A stretch of DNA of 64,000 nucleotides from Gordionus sp. m RMFG-2023 (lineage: Eukaryota > Nematomorpha > Gordioida > Chordodea > Parachordodidae), in the NCBI RefSeq assembly GCF_954871325.1, contig NC_088779.1, positions 3,598,846 through 3,662,845 on the forward strand, read 5' to 3'. The notes beneath the pieces were generated by a model. That model made no database searches, had not been told where the DNA came from, and worked only from the letters and a program-made list of their open reading frames with translations. The position numbers and the translations under genes are program-made. Within the stretch, counting starts at the first letter, position 1, and each line of letters starts with the position of its first letter. Below are positions 1 to 13,253 of this stretch, in pieces.

Positions 1-221
1 TAATTCTCATTTGGCGAAATGTCCAATTTTGAAAGTGAGGAAAAGGCACGCACTCATTGCTGGGCATATCTTATATTTATATTTAATGAAAATGTTTTGA
101 GTGTTCAAAATTTAAGATTCTTAAAGACATTCATACAAAAAAAAACATACCCAAAATATAAACAACAATAAAATTAAATATCTTGATAGACATTCCTTCA
201 TTCGGTATTTATAGATGTGCG

Positions 222-441
222 TGGTGTTGTTAAAAGGCTCGATTTGAGGCGATTTTTTAAAAATGACCAACTCATTTAACCAGAAAAAATATTAATTAAA
301 ATATGGAGAATTCACTAATAGATAGCCAAACTTTTGTGCCATCTGTGACCACAATCTTAAGGCTTGCGTAATAGTTTTAAGAGTAAAATTTTGAGTTATC
401 CATTTTTTAAAATAGGCTCATTGAACCGTTTAACAATATTA
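222..441. mobile_element. hAT-type foldback MITE, decayed copy
   Basis: This is a short palindromic element whose left end reads GTGTTGTTAAAAGGCTCG and whose right end reads as its inverse (GAACCGTTTAACAATATTA). The same arms recur at about ten other places in the window. This copy is diverged and shows no clear target duplication. Confidence 0.7.
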
Positions 442-479
442 GTATATGAATATTTTTTAGGCTTCAATATTTTTTGGGG

Positions 480-1990
480 CCAACACTTAATTTTTAACAT
501 GATATAGCCATATAATGTGCCTTATTTTATAATTAATTATATTACAGTAAATGAAATATCAAGTATATACAATCATAGAAATAAATATCTAATAATTGAA
601 TTTAAAAATATTTTAATTTTTTAAAATAAATAATTAAAGATATAGGAGTTAAACGAATAGGTTTACTACTTTAATTACTTTGTATAAAATAAAAATGTAG
701 AAATTTATAAAAATTTTCGTGATAACATATATATTATATTTTTAATTTATTAAATTATAAGCATAAAAAAGATACTAAATTTTAAAATTATCCTAAAATA
801 AATATACTAAAATAAAAATAAAATTTTACAAATCGTATTATCAAAAAATTTATTTGCCTAAAATAAAAATTCCGTGGTTTCATTTATAATAACCTAGGGT
901 TTTCAAGAATTTTGAACAAAAATTTTTTTTTAAAGTTATTATATTACTTTGGGAGATAAAATGAATTGACAGAGTTAAGTTAGTCAGGGCTAGTCGGCGC
1001 AATATTCAAAATTATCATCGATCCATAAATAATTGTTTTATTTGGATTTACAAATCAATTACTTAAGTCTCCAATAGGATAATTAATTTTATTTTTCAAT
1101 TATTTTTATGGATAATGTTTTTACATAAAAATAATTCAATAAATATGACAAAATATGACATTATTTGAATAAATGTGTAAAACTTTTATAATAATTTTTC
1201 CTGTTCAACCGTCAAGTCCCTTGGGTAGACTTGCCCTGGTCTCCCCTATATATATAAATTCAGATTAAAGATTTTTATTTAACTCTTATGAAAATTGTAG
1301 TAAGTAACCTGGTTTTATGTCATCTTCATAAGATATGTTAAATGGTTCTATGTGATTATTATTTACCCCGATGTATAGGCAGTTAAATTGAGATCTGCCA
1401 TTGGAATCAACCCATGAGTGTATAGACAATGTGATTAAACAATGTCATAACCCATCCTTAAACCAATTATGGCTCATTATTGCTCATCTGATAAGAGATG
1501 AGATTACCCAAATAGTGTCTCTTTAGGGCCCCTTATTGACACTTGAGCTTAATTGAAATAATTTCTTATGAATATTTTTATTATTTGTAATAATTGAAAT
1601 ATGTTATTAATTAAATCTAGATGTAAATGGCACGCTAATATTGTATATAGGTAATCATGCTTAGATCAATTAAAAATACTTTGTTAGTTTTAAAAAATAC
1701 AATCATAATTATTTACTGGTATATATTTTATAAATGATTTAATATGAATATGATTATATGCGCCTTAGGTTTACGCCTCCGTTTAAAAAAAAATATTCAC
1801 AACGCCGCCCCTATGAGTCTTGCAGGCATGGGGGCGAGATTCCATCTTAATTTTTTTAATATAGGTGTTTCGCTGAAAATAAAAATTTGAAATATCTAAG
1901 TATTATGAAATATATAGTAAATATTTTTATATAGTATATTAGTTATAAGATGAATTTTTTTTTAAAATATCGGACATCATTTAGTGATAC
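480..1990 (+). repeat. Long dispersed repeat, copy A (inverted mate at 11640-12810)
   Basis: This block reappears in reverse complement at 11640-12810. Clear matching landmarks are the tract around 1467 (GGCTCATTATTGCTCATCTG), the tract near 1630 (AATGGCACGCTAATATTG against an inverted counterpart near 12060) and the tract near 520 (ATAATGTGCCTTATTTTA). No open frame of note lies inside. The family could be a decayed DNA transposon; I cannot classify it. Confidence 0.65.
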
Positions 1991-3399
1991 ATTATACATA
2001 TTTTTTAAATAATTTTAAAATATTAATTAATATAATTATAAATAAAAACAGTTACGTTTAGAGTTACTTTAAAAGTCTAATTTTGAAAAAGGAAAACGTT
2101 AATCATCATGATAAAACTGCAAATAAAAATCTTAATAATTTGGATATTATGCTCGTGAAAGAATGAATGCTTATAAAACTTTGCCCATATATTTTGCTTT
2201 ACAGATCTTTATTTAGTTTATTTATTATCCTATTTTTATTTATATATTATGCATCCAAGATTCCAAAAGTTGAAAATTATTTCCGATTGCTCTAATTCAA
2301 TTATCATAAACTCTAATACAATTTATAATTCGGAATTACTTGCTGACCACAAGAACATTTATGTAGAAGTTGAAAAATATACATTTGTTCTATGCTCTCA
2401 AAAATAAAATTTTGCAATATTCATAGTAAAACAATAAAACTTATGTTCTATTATTATGTTGAATTTATATTATTAGCAATTTGTACAATAAAGATATCAC
2501 ATATATTGCTTAATTAATAAGTGTAACATTTTTTTAAAATTATCTGAAATTTAGAGGGTAGATACTTTGCAATAAAATAAGAATTTTAAAAATTGAAAGC
2601 GCTAAATAAATATTTTAAATTTTATACAAAAGTATTTTTTGTTGAAGCTTTTTTATAAATTTAAAAAATCTAACTTTTTCGAAATTGTAATTAGATATGG
2701 GTTATAATGTACCTTTGAGTCTTTGTGATAAAAATACTTTCTTTTATCAGTGAATAGATCCAATTACACTAATTTCGTTAACTATTATTCACGATCTTAC
2801 TAAAAATTTTAATTTTTTCAAAATATTTTCTTTTTATAGGAAGAGTAGAAATATTTCGTGGTATAGGTATATTATTTATTTAATATTCAGTAATCAATTC
2901 TATATTACTATTTTGGTAAGTCTCCTCATATATAGAAATTATATCTTCTGAAAGTAAAAAAAAATATTATTTAGATAAAATTGATCTATTCGCATTAATG
3001 AAATTTATTACTTTAACAGGAAAAGAATACCTTCTACAATATATGGTATCCAATTTATAAAAAATAACTTTTAATATAGAAAATGTATGCAATGATTTAT
3101 AAGATTAATACCCATTTTTTATTTTAAAACTGAGGAATCCTTTGATTTTTTGAATTGCATAAAATATAATAAGGAAGAATAAGAATCAATCTTTAAAAAA
3201 AATTAAATATATTAGATGAAATTTCAAGGAAGTGTTTTTATAAAATTTTAACTTAATCAATTAGAGAGGAATATTTTTTCCAGAATTTTTAGATCTATTA
3301 TAGCACATTTAAATTATGAGCAAAAATATTGCCAATAAATACTATATTAATATGCTTAATAGTGCAGGTTATTTAAGTTAAACTAACGTAATTGTTTGA
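1991..3399. other. AT-rich spacer without genes
   Basis: I see no exon-like frame here. The stretch 2103-2420 resembles the interior of the MITE at 24812-25502 (shared words such as AACTGCAAATAAAAATCT and AATTCGGAATTA), so it is probably a solo or truncated copy of that element. Confidence 0.5.
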
Positions 3400-3830
3400 T
3401 CTAACAACTGTTATTACGATTAAAAGGATTGATTTAAAAATGAATGAAACACATTATTTTAAACTTGAACATATAATATTATTAATGAAATTAATTGTAT
3501 TTAATTGTATTTAATAAAGGTACAAGTATAAATACTCAATAAATGTAGTTGAATATTCATTTATAAAACTTCGATATTTGTATTGATTGATCTTGGGTTT
3601 TTAATTCCTATATGATAAAAATGGGATTAAAATTTTACTTTATATTGATTGGACTTTGGGTTTTACATTTATTAATCATATACCAATAATTATATAAATC
3701 TTAATTTTATATTGATAAATCCTTTGTTTAGCATTTATTATTTATCATATATACAATACAAATATAATGGGAAATGATTATTTTTATCAATACAAAGTTT
3801 GACTGGAATTAATAAACATATTTTTAAAAA
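3400..3830 (+). repeat. Inverted arm, left
   Basis: This segment matches the reverse complement of 9295-9680, for example GGGAAATGATTATTTTTATC near 3770 against its inverse near 9310, and AAAACTTCGATATTTGTA near 3565 against its inverse near 9510. The two arms enclose the long repeat copy at 3910-8652, like very long terminal inverted repeats. Confidence 0.55.
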
Positions 3831-5060
3831 AATTCTTTACCAATAATTTTCTTTATTAATATTTTGTATTCTAAGGTAAAGTAAAACAGAAAGCCAGTTA
3901 TTACCAGTAGCTGAAATTTCTTAATTATAGTATAATTAATAGTATATAACTTAATTTTTAAGCAATATGTTGTTAGTGCAGTTGTTCCTATTAGAATAAT
4001 TAAAACACTTTTAAGCTTAATCGCTCAAAACTCTATATAGAATGCAAACCTTTAATTTCATACGATTGGTTTTCCTTACCATGGTAAGGTAATTGTTTCT
4101 TTTCCTTCTATCAGTGTTATGGATGCAGGCCTTACATCCTGCGTTCCTATACTACAGACTAGGAAGAATTGTGTTAACCCTCCAATATTCTGTGGGGGTT
4201 TATAGTACCCCGGTCATGCTATAATTGATATTAAAAACAACTGAAATTTTTAGTAGTTTCATTAAATATATATTAGAATCTGTATTCAAATTTTATTTAT
4301 TTTGGCTGAGTTTTTAATATATATATATAAGCATCTTGTGACTAATTAAGGTATGTGAGACCCCACCAGAGTAAAGTAATTTCTTTAAAAAATTTATTTA
4401 TAAATTTATACTGCTATATTATAAAATTTAACAACGAAATTTAAAAATATTGTATTTAAAATGAGATAATTATTGAAAGAAAACATGAATAAATTTCTGG
4501 TTAAGCTATTTTATTTCTATTTTTATCAGATGACATTTTTAAAATTAATTTTTTCATTTACTATGATTTTAGCAGAGTTTGATAGTAAATATAATAAAAT
4601 TATTTAAAATGTAATAGTGCACACAAATTGAGCGTTTACGTTTTGCGGTAATTTTTTAATTATTAAATTCAGGTTACCTTTTTATTAATATCTTCGATTC
4701 AAAATTTTAAATAAATTCTAAAAAAAAAGGATTTGTTTTATCGTATGCTCTTACTTTAAAAATTCTTTTTTAGGATATAAGTAAGTTATTTATTTTACAT
4801 TGTATATATTATTACTAAACGAAGAATAAATAAATGTATTAAAAAAGCAAACCTATTTTCGTTTTTTTTAAATGGTCGCTAACGCCAAACAGTAATTTAC
4901 AAATTTGCACGAGGCCCTTTGAAATGCATTATTTGCGCTTGCAATGCAGCTTGCACTATAATATCATTTTTTATATATAAGTGAATATCAAAAACTAACA
5001 TTATCCTATTCCAAAGAAAGGAATGTTTTCATCTTTCCAACATATTAAAAAATGACTAAA

Positions 5061-5074
5061 GGGGGGGGGGGGGG
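5061..5074 (+). repeat. Poly-G run (14 nt)
   Basis: An uninterrupted G14 tract in otherwise AT-rich DNA. Confidence 0.95.
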
Positions 5075-5554
5075 TGTACATGGTTGATCAAATAACAAAA
5101 AGTTATTTAATAGTCAAATCGATGGCCCTTAACAATTTTTTACATAACAAAAATTGATTCACACAATATAGCAAACATAATAATATCCTTACAAAATGAA
5201 TCGAGCAAAATTGTTATATTATTCTCTAAAGTGAAAGATGTAGTATGTGTCATAGAAATAAGATAAGAAAACTAAATATTTTTGACCATGATGGGGTTAA
5301 TATGATTTTTATTTTCCCTCGAATTATAAAATTATTATTAAAACGAGTATTATTTATTGCTATATTTTCCTTCATCTCAATTAATGCGGAGATTAGCATC
5401 TAGTTCTAACCTAAATCAAAGTCGCTTCACAGATAAATTATATTTAAAATGCTAAAAAATGTGGCTAGACTAATTCATAATCGTTTTAATTTGGTATTGA
5501 TCTAACCATTTATATAAAAATTTTTTAATAATTATCTGCCATTCTTTATGATTT

Positions 5555-5640
5555 TAAAAATTCTTTTTAAAATGGAAATATTTTTTGAATTAAAAAATTC
5601 TTTTTAAAATGGAAATATTTTTTGAATTAAAAAATTTTTT
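5555..5640 (+). repeat. Two-unit tandem repeat (~40-45 bp)
   Basis: The unit containing CTTTTTAAAATGGAAATATT and TTTTTTGAATTAAAAAATT occurs twice head to tail. The equivalent position in repeat copy 2 (about 17570-17600) has a single unit, so the duplication happened after the copies separated. Confidence 0.8.
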
Positions 5641-6776
5641 TTTTATATACAAATAAATTAGAATTTTAGTATACCTATACTGGAATTCTATCGACTACTA
5701 TTTTATAGATGGATTTATATATTTGAATACTTGAAAACCCTTAAAACATAAGGCCCTTGCCTTATATTTTTTATTTCATTCATATTAGAAAAAACCATTA
5801 GTTTTATGTACACGGATTTTATCCAAAAAATTGTAGTACTTGTATTAAGATGAGAAAACCATTGTAGTATCTCCATATATTTCAATATATCTTTACACTT
5901 TATCAGGTAGGAGATGCCGGCAGTTTCTTTTATATAATTTCTAATAATAGTATTTGAATAAAAATTGTATTTTGCCTAAAGTCCAAAATAATTTAATTTA
6001 TATTTTTCATACACGTATTACACCTATAATATGCTATAAAAAATATAAGTTAATTACGAAGTAGATGTCAAATATAGATTTTTATATTAAAAAGTATCTT
6101 AATTTAAAAAAAGTCGATGAACCACCAAATACAGTTCCATAGATCCCCCTTACTCATTTATTCCCATAGCCCGATCCATTCTCATTATCTTCGGCAGCAA
6201 AGTTCAATAATTTTTTAAAGAATTGGAGGATGGATTCGAAAACCCGAATAGCCTAAAAAATCTCTTTTCTTACGGCAAAGACTCGTTACCGCCATTCGCT
6301 CTGACTATATAAATATCTCCTCAAATGAATAATCAGCCAAACTTCCTTATACTTTCTTTCCTTCTCATTCATAGCTTCTATTTACTAATTTCCCTTTTAA
6401 GACATTCTTTTTTTAAAATGCCTCATCCTTTTTCTTGAATTCTTTAATGGTTTAGATCTACATACTTTAAAATATTTAAAAAATAAACTAAAGGTATTTT
6501 AATTTAATGATAGTTATAACGAAATGTTTAGTGGACTGCCAAATAGTTTTTAAGATGCTTAAAGATGGAGTTGGGATAAATTGATGTTCCAGTTGATTAT
6601 ACATTGATTCTATATATGCCATAAAAATCATTTTGATTAGAATTATTTTCTAAATTGATATTTTTATAAAATTCATTTTTTTAATATACAACAAAATAGA
6701 AGTTTAATATTGGAATTCTAGCGTTTATCATTTTTAAAAATAATGTGGATCGCCTTTAAATCTAAAGTATCTAGTT

Positions 6777-7173
6777 CAGTTGGCGTAGCTATGGGGGTGG
6801 TTTTCGGGTTTGGACCCCTCCCAGAGCAAAATTTTTTTTTAGATTATACGTTCAAAAGACTTAAAAGTTACTTTATATCAAATAAATACCATGAATATTT
6901 ATATTTTTCTATTTTTGATGTTCGTGGAAGGATAATATATTACTATTAAAATTATTCTGGATAGTATTATAATAAAATTATTGAGATAATCTACTAAATA
7001 ATAATAATATATTATTGATGCATTAACTATATTTATTATATAATATCGAAGATATTGTTATGATTTTTAAGATAAACCCGGCCGAAGGCCGGGAGGGGGG
7101 ACTGGAAGGCGAAGCCTCCCAGTCTTAAATATGTATGGACCCCCTCTAAGGAAAATTCCTGGCTACGCCACTG
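6777..7173. mobile_element. Non-autonomous hAT element (397 bp)
   Basis: The left end reads CAGTTGGCGTAGCTATGG and the right end GGCTACGCCACTG, which are inverted repeats matching the ends of the 2.7-kb hAT element at 60066-62764. CTAGTT(C) is directly repeated at both edges. It sits inside the long repeat copy 1; the matching position of copy 2 (about 18110-18150) lacks it. The interior is GC-rich near the right end (GGCCGAAGGCCGGGA). The reading frame covering its left part is not expected to encode a protein. Confidence 0.8.
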
Positions 7174-8652
7174 CTAGTTCCCTAGAAATATCATTTACAC
7201 ATAAACGAAAAAAAAATCCTTTTTATGCTTTGATAAACGAGATATTTCTTTTTCTTCTAAATTTCTTTTTTACTTTATTTTGTATTATTTCTTTTCTTTT
7301 ATTTTATGTATTTCCATTGTACAACATTTTATCTGCTTTTTATTTTCCATTTTTTTAAACATATTTCTTTCTTTCTTTCTTTTCCAAAAATTCCTAAGGA
7401 ATTAATATCTATGAACATGAAAGTTTAAATTTTGAAGGTATGAGTATTTATTATTTTAACGTTTAGACGTGGACATGAGAAAGGTTTGGTTATTTATAGC
7501 TGAGTATAAAATTGTTATGAAACATTTCTTAACATATAATTTTTAAAATTGTAATGAAAGCTTAAAGATTGATTGTTGAGATTTTTTGTAATAATTGTAA
7601 AAAAAACTTTATATCTTGTGAACTGCGATATATCTAAAAAGGAAATTGCAAAGTTCGAAAAATATTTTTTGGTAATATCATTTGTATACAAATCCCTGCT
7701 TTTAAATGAGCATAAATACATATTACAGTCGAATAAAAACAAACTTTTTATATCATCTATCATTTAGCCCCCTGTCTCCTCCGAACACAAGGGTTCGTGA
7801 CAGCTTTGAAAAAGGTATATATCTTAAAAGATTCATTTCATTATTTCCATTAATCAATATTATATTAAGTTTTATACTAGCTAATTCAATCTAACATGTT
7901 AATTATTTTTGTTCCCATAACAAAGTTATATGAGTTATTTATTAAAGATTCAAAAATCATTTTTAAAAAATCCAAAAATCGGCAATTTCTATTTCCAAAT
8001 TTTTAAAAAAAATATTTAAACAATATAATTAATTATCAAAATATATTGATTCATATTGAAATTAAAGCATTTTAATAATTTCTAGTTTACTAAAAGATAA
8101 TCAAAAAGTATTTATTAAAAATAACCCAAATTTTTATACAAATATTTTTTAATCAAAATAATTAGGGAAAAAATTGGCTAAAAATAAAACACTATATCAT
8201 CTATGCAAACAAGAGTTAAAATAATTTAAATTTTGGGGTGAAACATAAACGGATTCTGTAAAATAACAGATTTTTGATAAAAATAAGTTGTTTTTAATAA
8301 TTTTTTAAACTTTGGCAAAGTAAAGAATAGCAAAAAAAATAGTATATATACCCTACCCCACACTGAATTAAAAAGAAACACATCAATACCTTGGAAATCT
8401 TATGGGATGAGGGTTTCCAATTAATAAAAAGCCTAAGAAGAAAATAACTGTAGACACCAGATACCTAAACGAAGGGTTTTATCTAAGACAAGGATTCTCT
8501 TTAGAAAGCTGTCTATCTAACCTTTTAAACATCTACTCTACCCTTGGATAACCTGACACCTTTTTAAAAAAAAAATATTTGCATGGTTTTTTTTATAATA
8601 TAATTATATTAGTAACTAGGGGCTAGTAGAATCAGGGCTAGTTAGATCAATC

Positions 8653-9294
8653 AAATATCCATTTTGAGAAAAAAAGTGATATATATATTTTATAAAAAGA
8701 AAAAAAATCACTTGAAGATGACTGTTACAATTTATGTAATAAACTATACGGCCTATATCTATAACTTTGATAGAGAAGGAAATAATAAATATATATAGAG
8801 AGGTTACTTCTATTAAATTCTCATCTTCAACATAAACTATATTAAATCTAGTTGAGTAACCTCCTAGTCATAGTATACATTTATTATTCATCATAAAAAT
8901 TAATGAATTTATATTTATAATAAGAATAGGAATAAAAAACCTAACCAAAACACTAATCTTAACTTAACCATAATCCTGTTGATAGATCTTATTTATAGGT
9001 ACCCTTAAAGATAAGTTAATTTAAATAAATCAAGGCTTGTACCTTGCCGTGGCGGGCATTTTAGATAGAGCTTTTGAGATTAAATATATAAATGATTTAA
9101 TTGTCCCTAAAGCGAGCTGTTGCTTTGACATAACATATTGGTCGAAAATTATGTTATATGCTGTTAGTTATATTACAAATAAGAAATCTAATTTACTATG
9201 AAAGAGTATTAACTGTCTTTCTACTTTACTTTAACAAGTCGTTATTCCAAGTTGGTAGGAATTTGTTTTAAAATAGATTTAAATAGTTGTTAAA
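8653..9294. other. AT-rich spacer
   Basis: No exon-like frames, RNA genes or clear repeats were recognised between the end of the long repeat and the right inverted arm. Confidence 0.5.
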
Positions 9295-9680
9295 TTTATT
9301 ATTGATAAAATAATCATTTCCAATAAAATTTTGTATTGTGTATATGATCAAATAATAAAAAGCCCAACATATGATTAATCGATATAAAATATTTTAATAA
9401 AAGGTTTAAAACTAATGTAAACCCAAATCTTATCATTATAAGGTAAAATTTTAATTTACATGATTATCATTGTAAGGGTAATAAATTCAAACCCCAATAT
9501 TAATGAATATAATAAATATCGAAGTTTAATGAGTCAATATTTCTCCCACATATCTATTCTTGCCACTTTATCAAATAAAATTAATTTTATTAATATTATC
9601 CAAGTTTAAAGATAATGAATATTTTTTTTCATTTTCAAATCCATTCCTTTGTAATCATAATGTATTTATGATTATAAATT
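9295..9680 (-). repeat. Inverted arm, right
   Basis: This is the reverse-complement partner of 3400-3830, diverged but collinear over about 300 bp. Confidence 0.55.
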
Positions 9681-11639
9681 TTAATGTGAAATAAGTGATC
9701 AAAAAAAAGTTGCTATAAAAAATATTTATCAATGTAAAAAACGAACAAACTTTGATTGATTTAGTTTAAAAAAACACACGTGACCTTGAATTGATAATGG
9801 CGCGATTGCGATTTAGCCGCGATAAATACAAAATACAGTAATCGCATTTATAGTTATCGATCGCGCGATTTGAGTCGCAAAAGCTAGTCGCCGCGATTTT
9901 TTTTAAAAAACAAACAGCGTTTTTGTTATATGACGTTGAAAGTTCAAATAGAACTATGTTAGGTCTTATATCCATCTAATTGAAACTAAATTAATTTGGA
10001 AATATAAAAAAAATCCTTCTAAACTTTTGTGGGCAAACCATACGTACTTGTACGCACACCGGTTTGAAAAATGTTGCTTAAACCTCTATAGGCTTAATAA
10101 AAAAAAGAGCGGGGAAAAAAAAGAGCCCATACCCAAATTGAAAATCGTATGTAATATATTTAAAAATTTTTTCTCGAATTGTTTCTTTCTAGTAAAATTT
10201 TATACAATTCAAAAAAAAACACAAATGATTCAATATTTATTTTAAAATAAAAATAAATTCCAATTTTAAAGTAAGTCTATATCAGAAGATAAATATAATT
10301 TATTAGCATATATACGATATATTGTAGAAGGTATGGCTGAACTGTTAACGTTATAATTGTTATAATGCTAATTGAACAATTATACCTATATAATTTTTAC
10401 TTCCATTAGAAAACAATTTCGATAGACGGGGAAACTTATCAATTATAATATTATTGAATGAATTAGTTAGTTCCTATTATATATAAATAAACCTATTCCA
10501 CGAAACATTTCTATTCTTTCTAAAGGAACAAGATTTAATTTATTTTATTAATACTACTAAGACGGAGAATAATAGTTGACAAAATTAGCTCTAATTGGAC
10601 CTATTCACCGATATATAAAAAACTTATAGGGTTGGCAATTAAATTTTTGCCATTCCATGTATTGCAATTAAAAGTGCACGATTACCCTTTATCTAAATGC
10701 CAATTTTGGAAAAATAAAATTTAAAAGTTCAACAAATTTACTATTTTGAAAGTTAAAATTGGTGCTCTATAAAAAATTCCAGCTTATATTCAAATATACA
10801 ATATCTATCTTTTATACCTTATATAATTTTAATATTACATACATGATGAAATATATATGAATTGCCTGTTTACACGTGCCGGTCAAATATTTAGGCATAA
10901 ATAGAACATAAATTGAAAATATAATTTCTAGATATATTGCTCAATGTTAATGGGAAAATAAGTTAGTCTAATGTTATCTATTAAATTCATTATTAGTCAT
11001 GACATTCCGCATTTGAACAAAAATTTGTGTATAACAAGCATATTGTTCAGGAAGTAATGGAAATATTATGAATTGATGTGAATCGATTTTATGGTAATAG
11101 AATTAAGGCAATGTGAGTTAATTTTTAACTTTTGAAATCTTGATGCATGATAATTTATACATAGGATATTCTAGTAATAATATAATTCCTAATTTTCCTT
11201 AAAAAATTGTCAATTAATAGAATTTTTTGAGACCATCTATATTTAATAAATTTTGGAGATCATATCCAGAGCAAAATCGTATCTTAATCTGATACTTCTT
11301 TTAGCATCAAAGGCTGTCTGTATCTGTTACCATTAAAATTATTCTTTTAAATTACATTCCTCTTAAATGTTATACACGATTGCTTGGTTTTTCTGAAATA
11401 TATTATATAAATTGTTAGAGCCATTAAATATTTATTTTAGTTGTCAATTTATATTTTAATGGGAAAATACTTATGTTTTTTTAGGCTTCTCATAATCAAT
11501 TTTTTTTTCAATTTGAATCAGGGATAAAAATAAAAACTGGTGATTAGTAGCTATTCATCCTTTTTCAATTTTATATTTCCAAAGTAGCTTCAAACATAAC
11601 TATTTGTAGGTTTTATTGCGTAGAATGTGTTATTGCAAT
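9681..11639. other. AT-rich spacer with a small CG-rich palindromic island
   Basis: No gene was recognised. At 9797-9898 a cluster of CGCGAT/ATCGCG-type words forms partly inverted copies (GCGCGATTGCGATTTAGCCG against CGCGATTTGAGTCGC). This could be the stem of a degraded transposon end. Confidence 0.45.
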
Positions 11640-12810
11640 ATTATAGGTATATTAAACATTAATTATTTAAAAAATATATAAATAATGAATAATAAATGAT
11701 GATTAATATTATAATTATTATTTATTTAAATTTTAAGTATTCATTTTTAAACAAATACATACTATATAATAATACATAAATATTAATTTTTTTAAAAAAA
11801 AATTGTTATTTGCTGCGTAACACTGATGTAAAAAATGGGAACAGAACCCACCTTCTACCCGCGCCTAATCTAAATGGTATTATAATGAGAGACAAAATAT
11901 AAATATTTAAAGCTGAAGGGCACCTATGGCGCATATAACCATATTTATATAATATCTCTTATAAAATATATGCCAATAAATAATTATAACTCACTTTATA
12001 AAGCTATCAAATATTTATAATTGATCTAAATATGATTACCTATATACATTATTAGGGTGCCATTTACTTCTAGATTTAATTTAACACATTGTAACTGTTA
12101 TAATAAAATATATATAATTATATCATAATTATAATAATCATTTTTAATAAGCTCGAATGTTAATAAGAGGGAGCGAATAGTTAGAGTCACTATTAGTTGT
12201 GCTGGGTTAACTTCTTTTCAGATGAGCAATAATGAGCCATAATTTTCTATGACATTGTTTAATCTCAGTCTCAATTCAACTACCTACAGATCAGAGTAAC
12301 CAACAACCTGATAGAACCATTGAACATATCTCCTGAAGACTGCATAAAACCACGTTACCCCAATACAATTCTCATAAGAGTTAGGATAATCTTTAATTTG
12401 TGTTATATATACTGAGCTTAATTTTTTAAATTTATTAATACACAATAGTAATAGTAATTAAAAATTTTTTTTTTGGTTTTTGCATACGCCATTGTGGAAT
12501 TTTTTATTTTATTAGGCAAAAATATAGAAATTTGATTTCTTTTTGATAATACGATTAATAATTGTACAATCTATTTTATAGGCTTATATTTTTTAAAATT
12601 ATACGATTATAATATTAAAAAATTAATAAAGATTTACCTATTTGTTAGCCCTCCAATATCTTTAATTATATTTTTTAAATTTTTATTAAATTAACAGATA
12701 TTTATTTCTTTGATTATACCTGATATTTCATTTATTGTTATATTATGTAAAACATGGCACATTATATTTAAATAATGTTAGAAAATTAAATGTGGATCCG
12801 AAAAATATAG
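11640..12810 (-). repeat. Long dispersed repeat, copy B (inverted mate of 480-1990)
   Basis: Read on the minus strand it follows copy A in order, including TTATGGCTCATTATTGCTCA (plus-strand position about 12222-12241) and GGTAATCATATTTAGATCAA (about 12022-12041). No coding potential was seen. Confidence 0.65.
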
Positions 12811-13097
12811 TTTAAAATATATTTTTATAACCATACATAGCAAGTGAAAGAAGGATAAATAGAATATTATTTTATTTAAATCTCTTCAAATTAATTGAAA
12901 ATAATTCCAGTGCACAACATTGAGTGCAGGACTTCCTCACTATAATATTAGACATTATAAAAATTAATACTAAATATAGATTGAAATTGGATTTAGCAAT
13001 AATCTCTAAATGTATAACTGAAATATATGTATACTTCTAGATTTATCATCTTTACTATATTATAAAATATAATATACATTAATTAATTTAAATTTTT

Positions 13098-13253
13098 TGC
13101 ACCTATGATAAGAGTCACATTTTGGGTTCCCACTTTTAATAAAATTCAATTTTATCATTATTTCGTAAAAATATTTTATACCTATGTTTAGAGTCACGTT
13201 TTGAATTCCCACTTCTATTAAATTTATTTATCATTATTTAACAAAAATATTTT
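13098..13253 (+). repeat. Two-unit tandem repeat (~78 bp)
   Basis: Two adjacent units share AGAGTCAC(A/G)TTTTG, TTCCCACTT and AAAAATATTTTAT in the same order, with several substitutions and small indels between them. Confidence 0.8.

Larger units (their letters stand above)
3910..8652 (+). repeat. Unclassified long repeat, copy 1
   Basis: This copy is collinear and same-strand with 16358-18830. Shared blocks lie at 3926-4380, 5230-5720, 6128-6305, 7410-7490 and 8390-8650; for example AACTAGGGGCTAGTAGAATC ends both copies. It is about 2.3 kb longer than copy 2, partly because it carries a 397-bp hAT element (6777-7173) and extra sequence around 4620-5220 and 7500-8380. There is no long open frame. 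It may be a decayed large transposon or a segmental duplication. Confidence 0.7.

Noticed and set aside
6743-6949. 68-codon plus frame near an ATG
   Set aside because: It crosses the left boundary of the 397-bp hAT element, so it is a chance frame created by the insertion.
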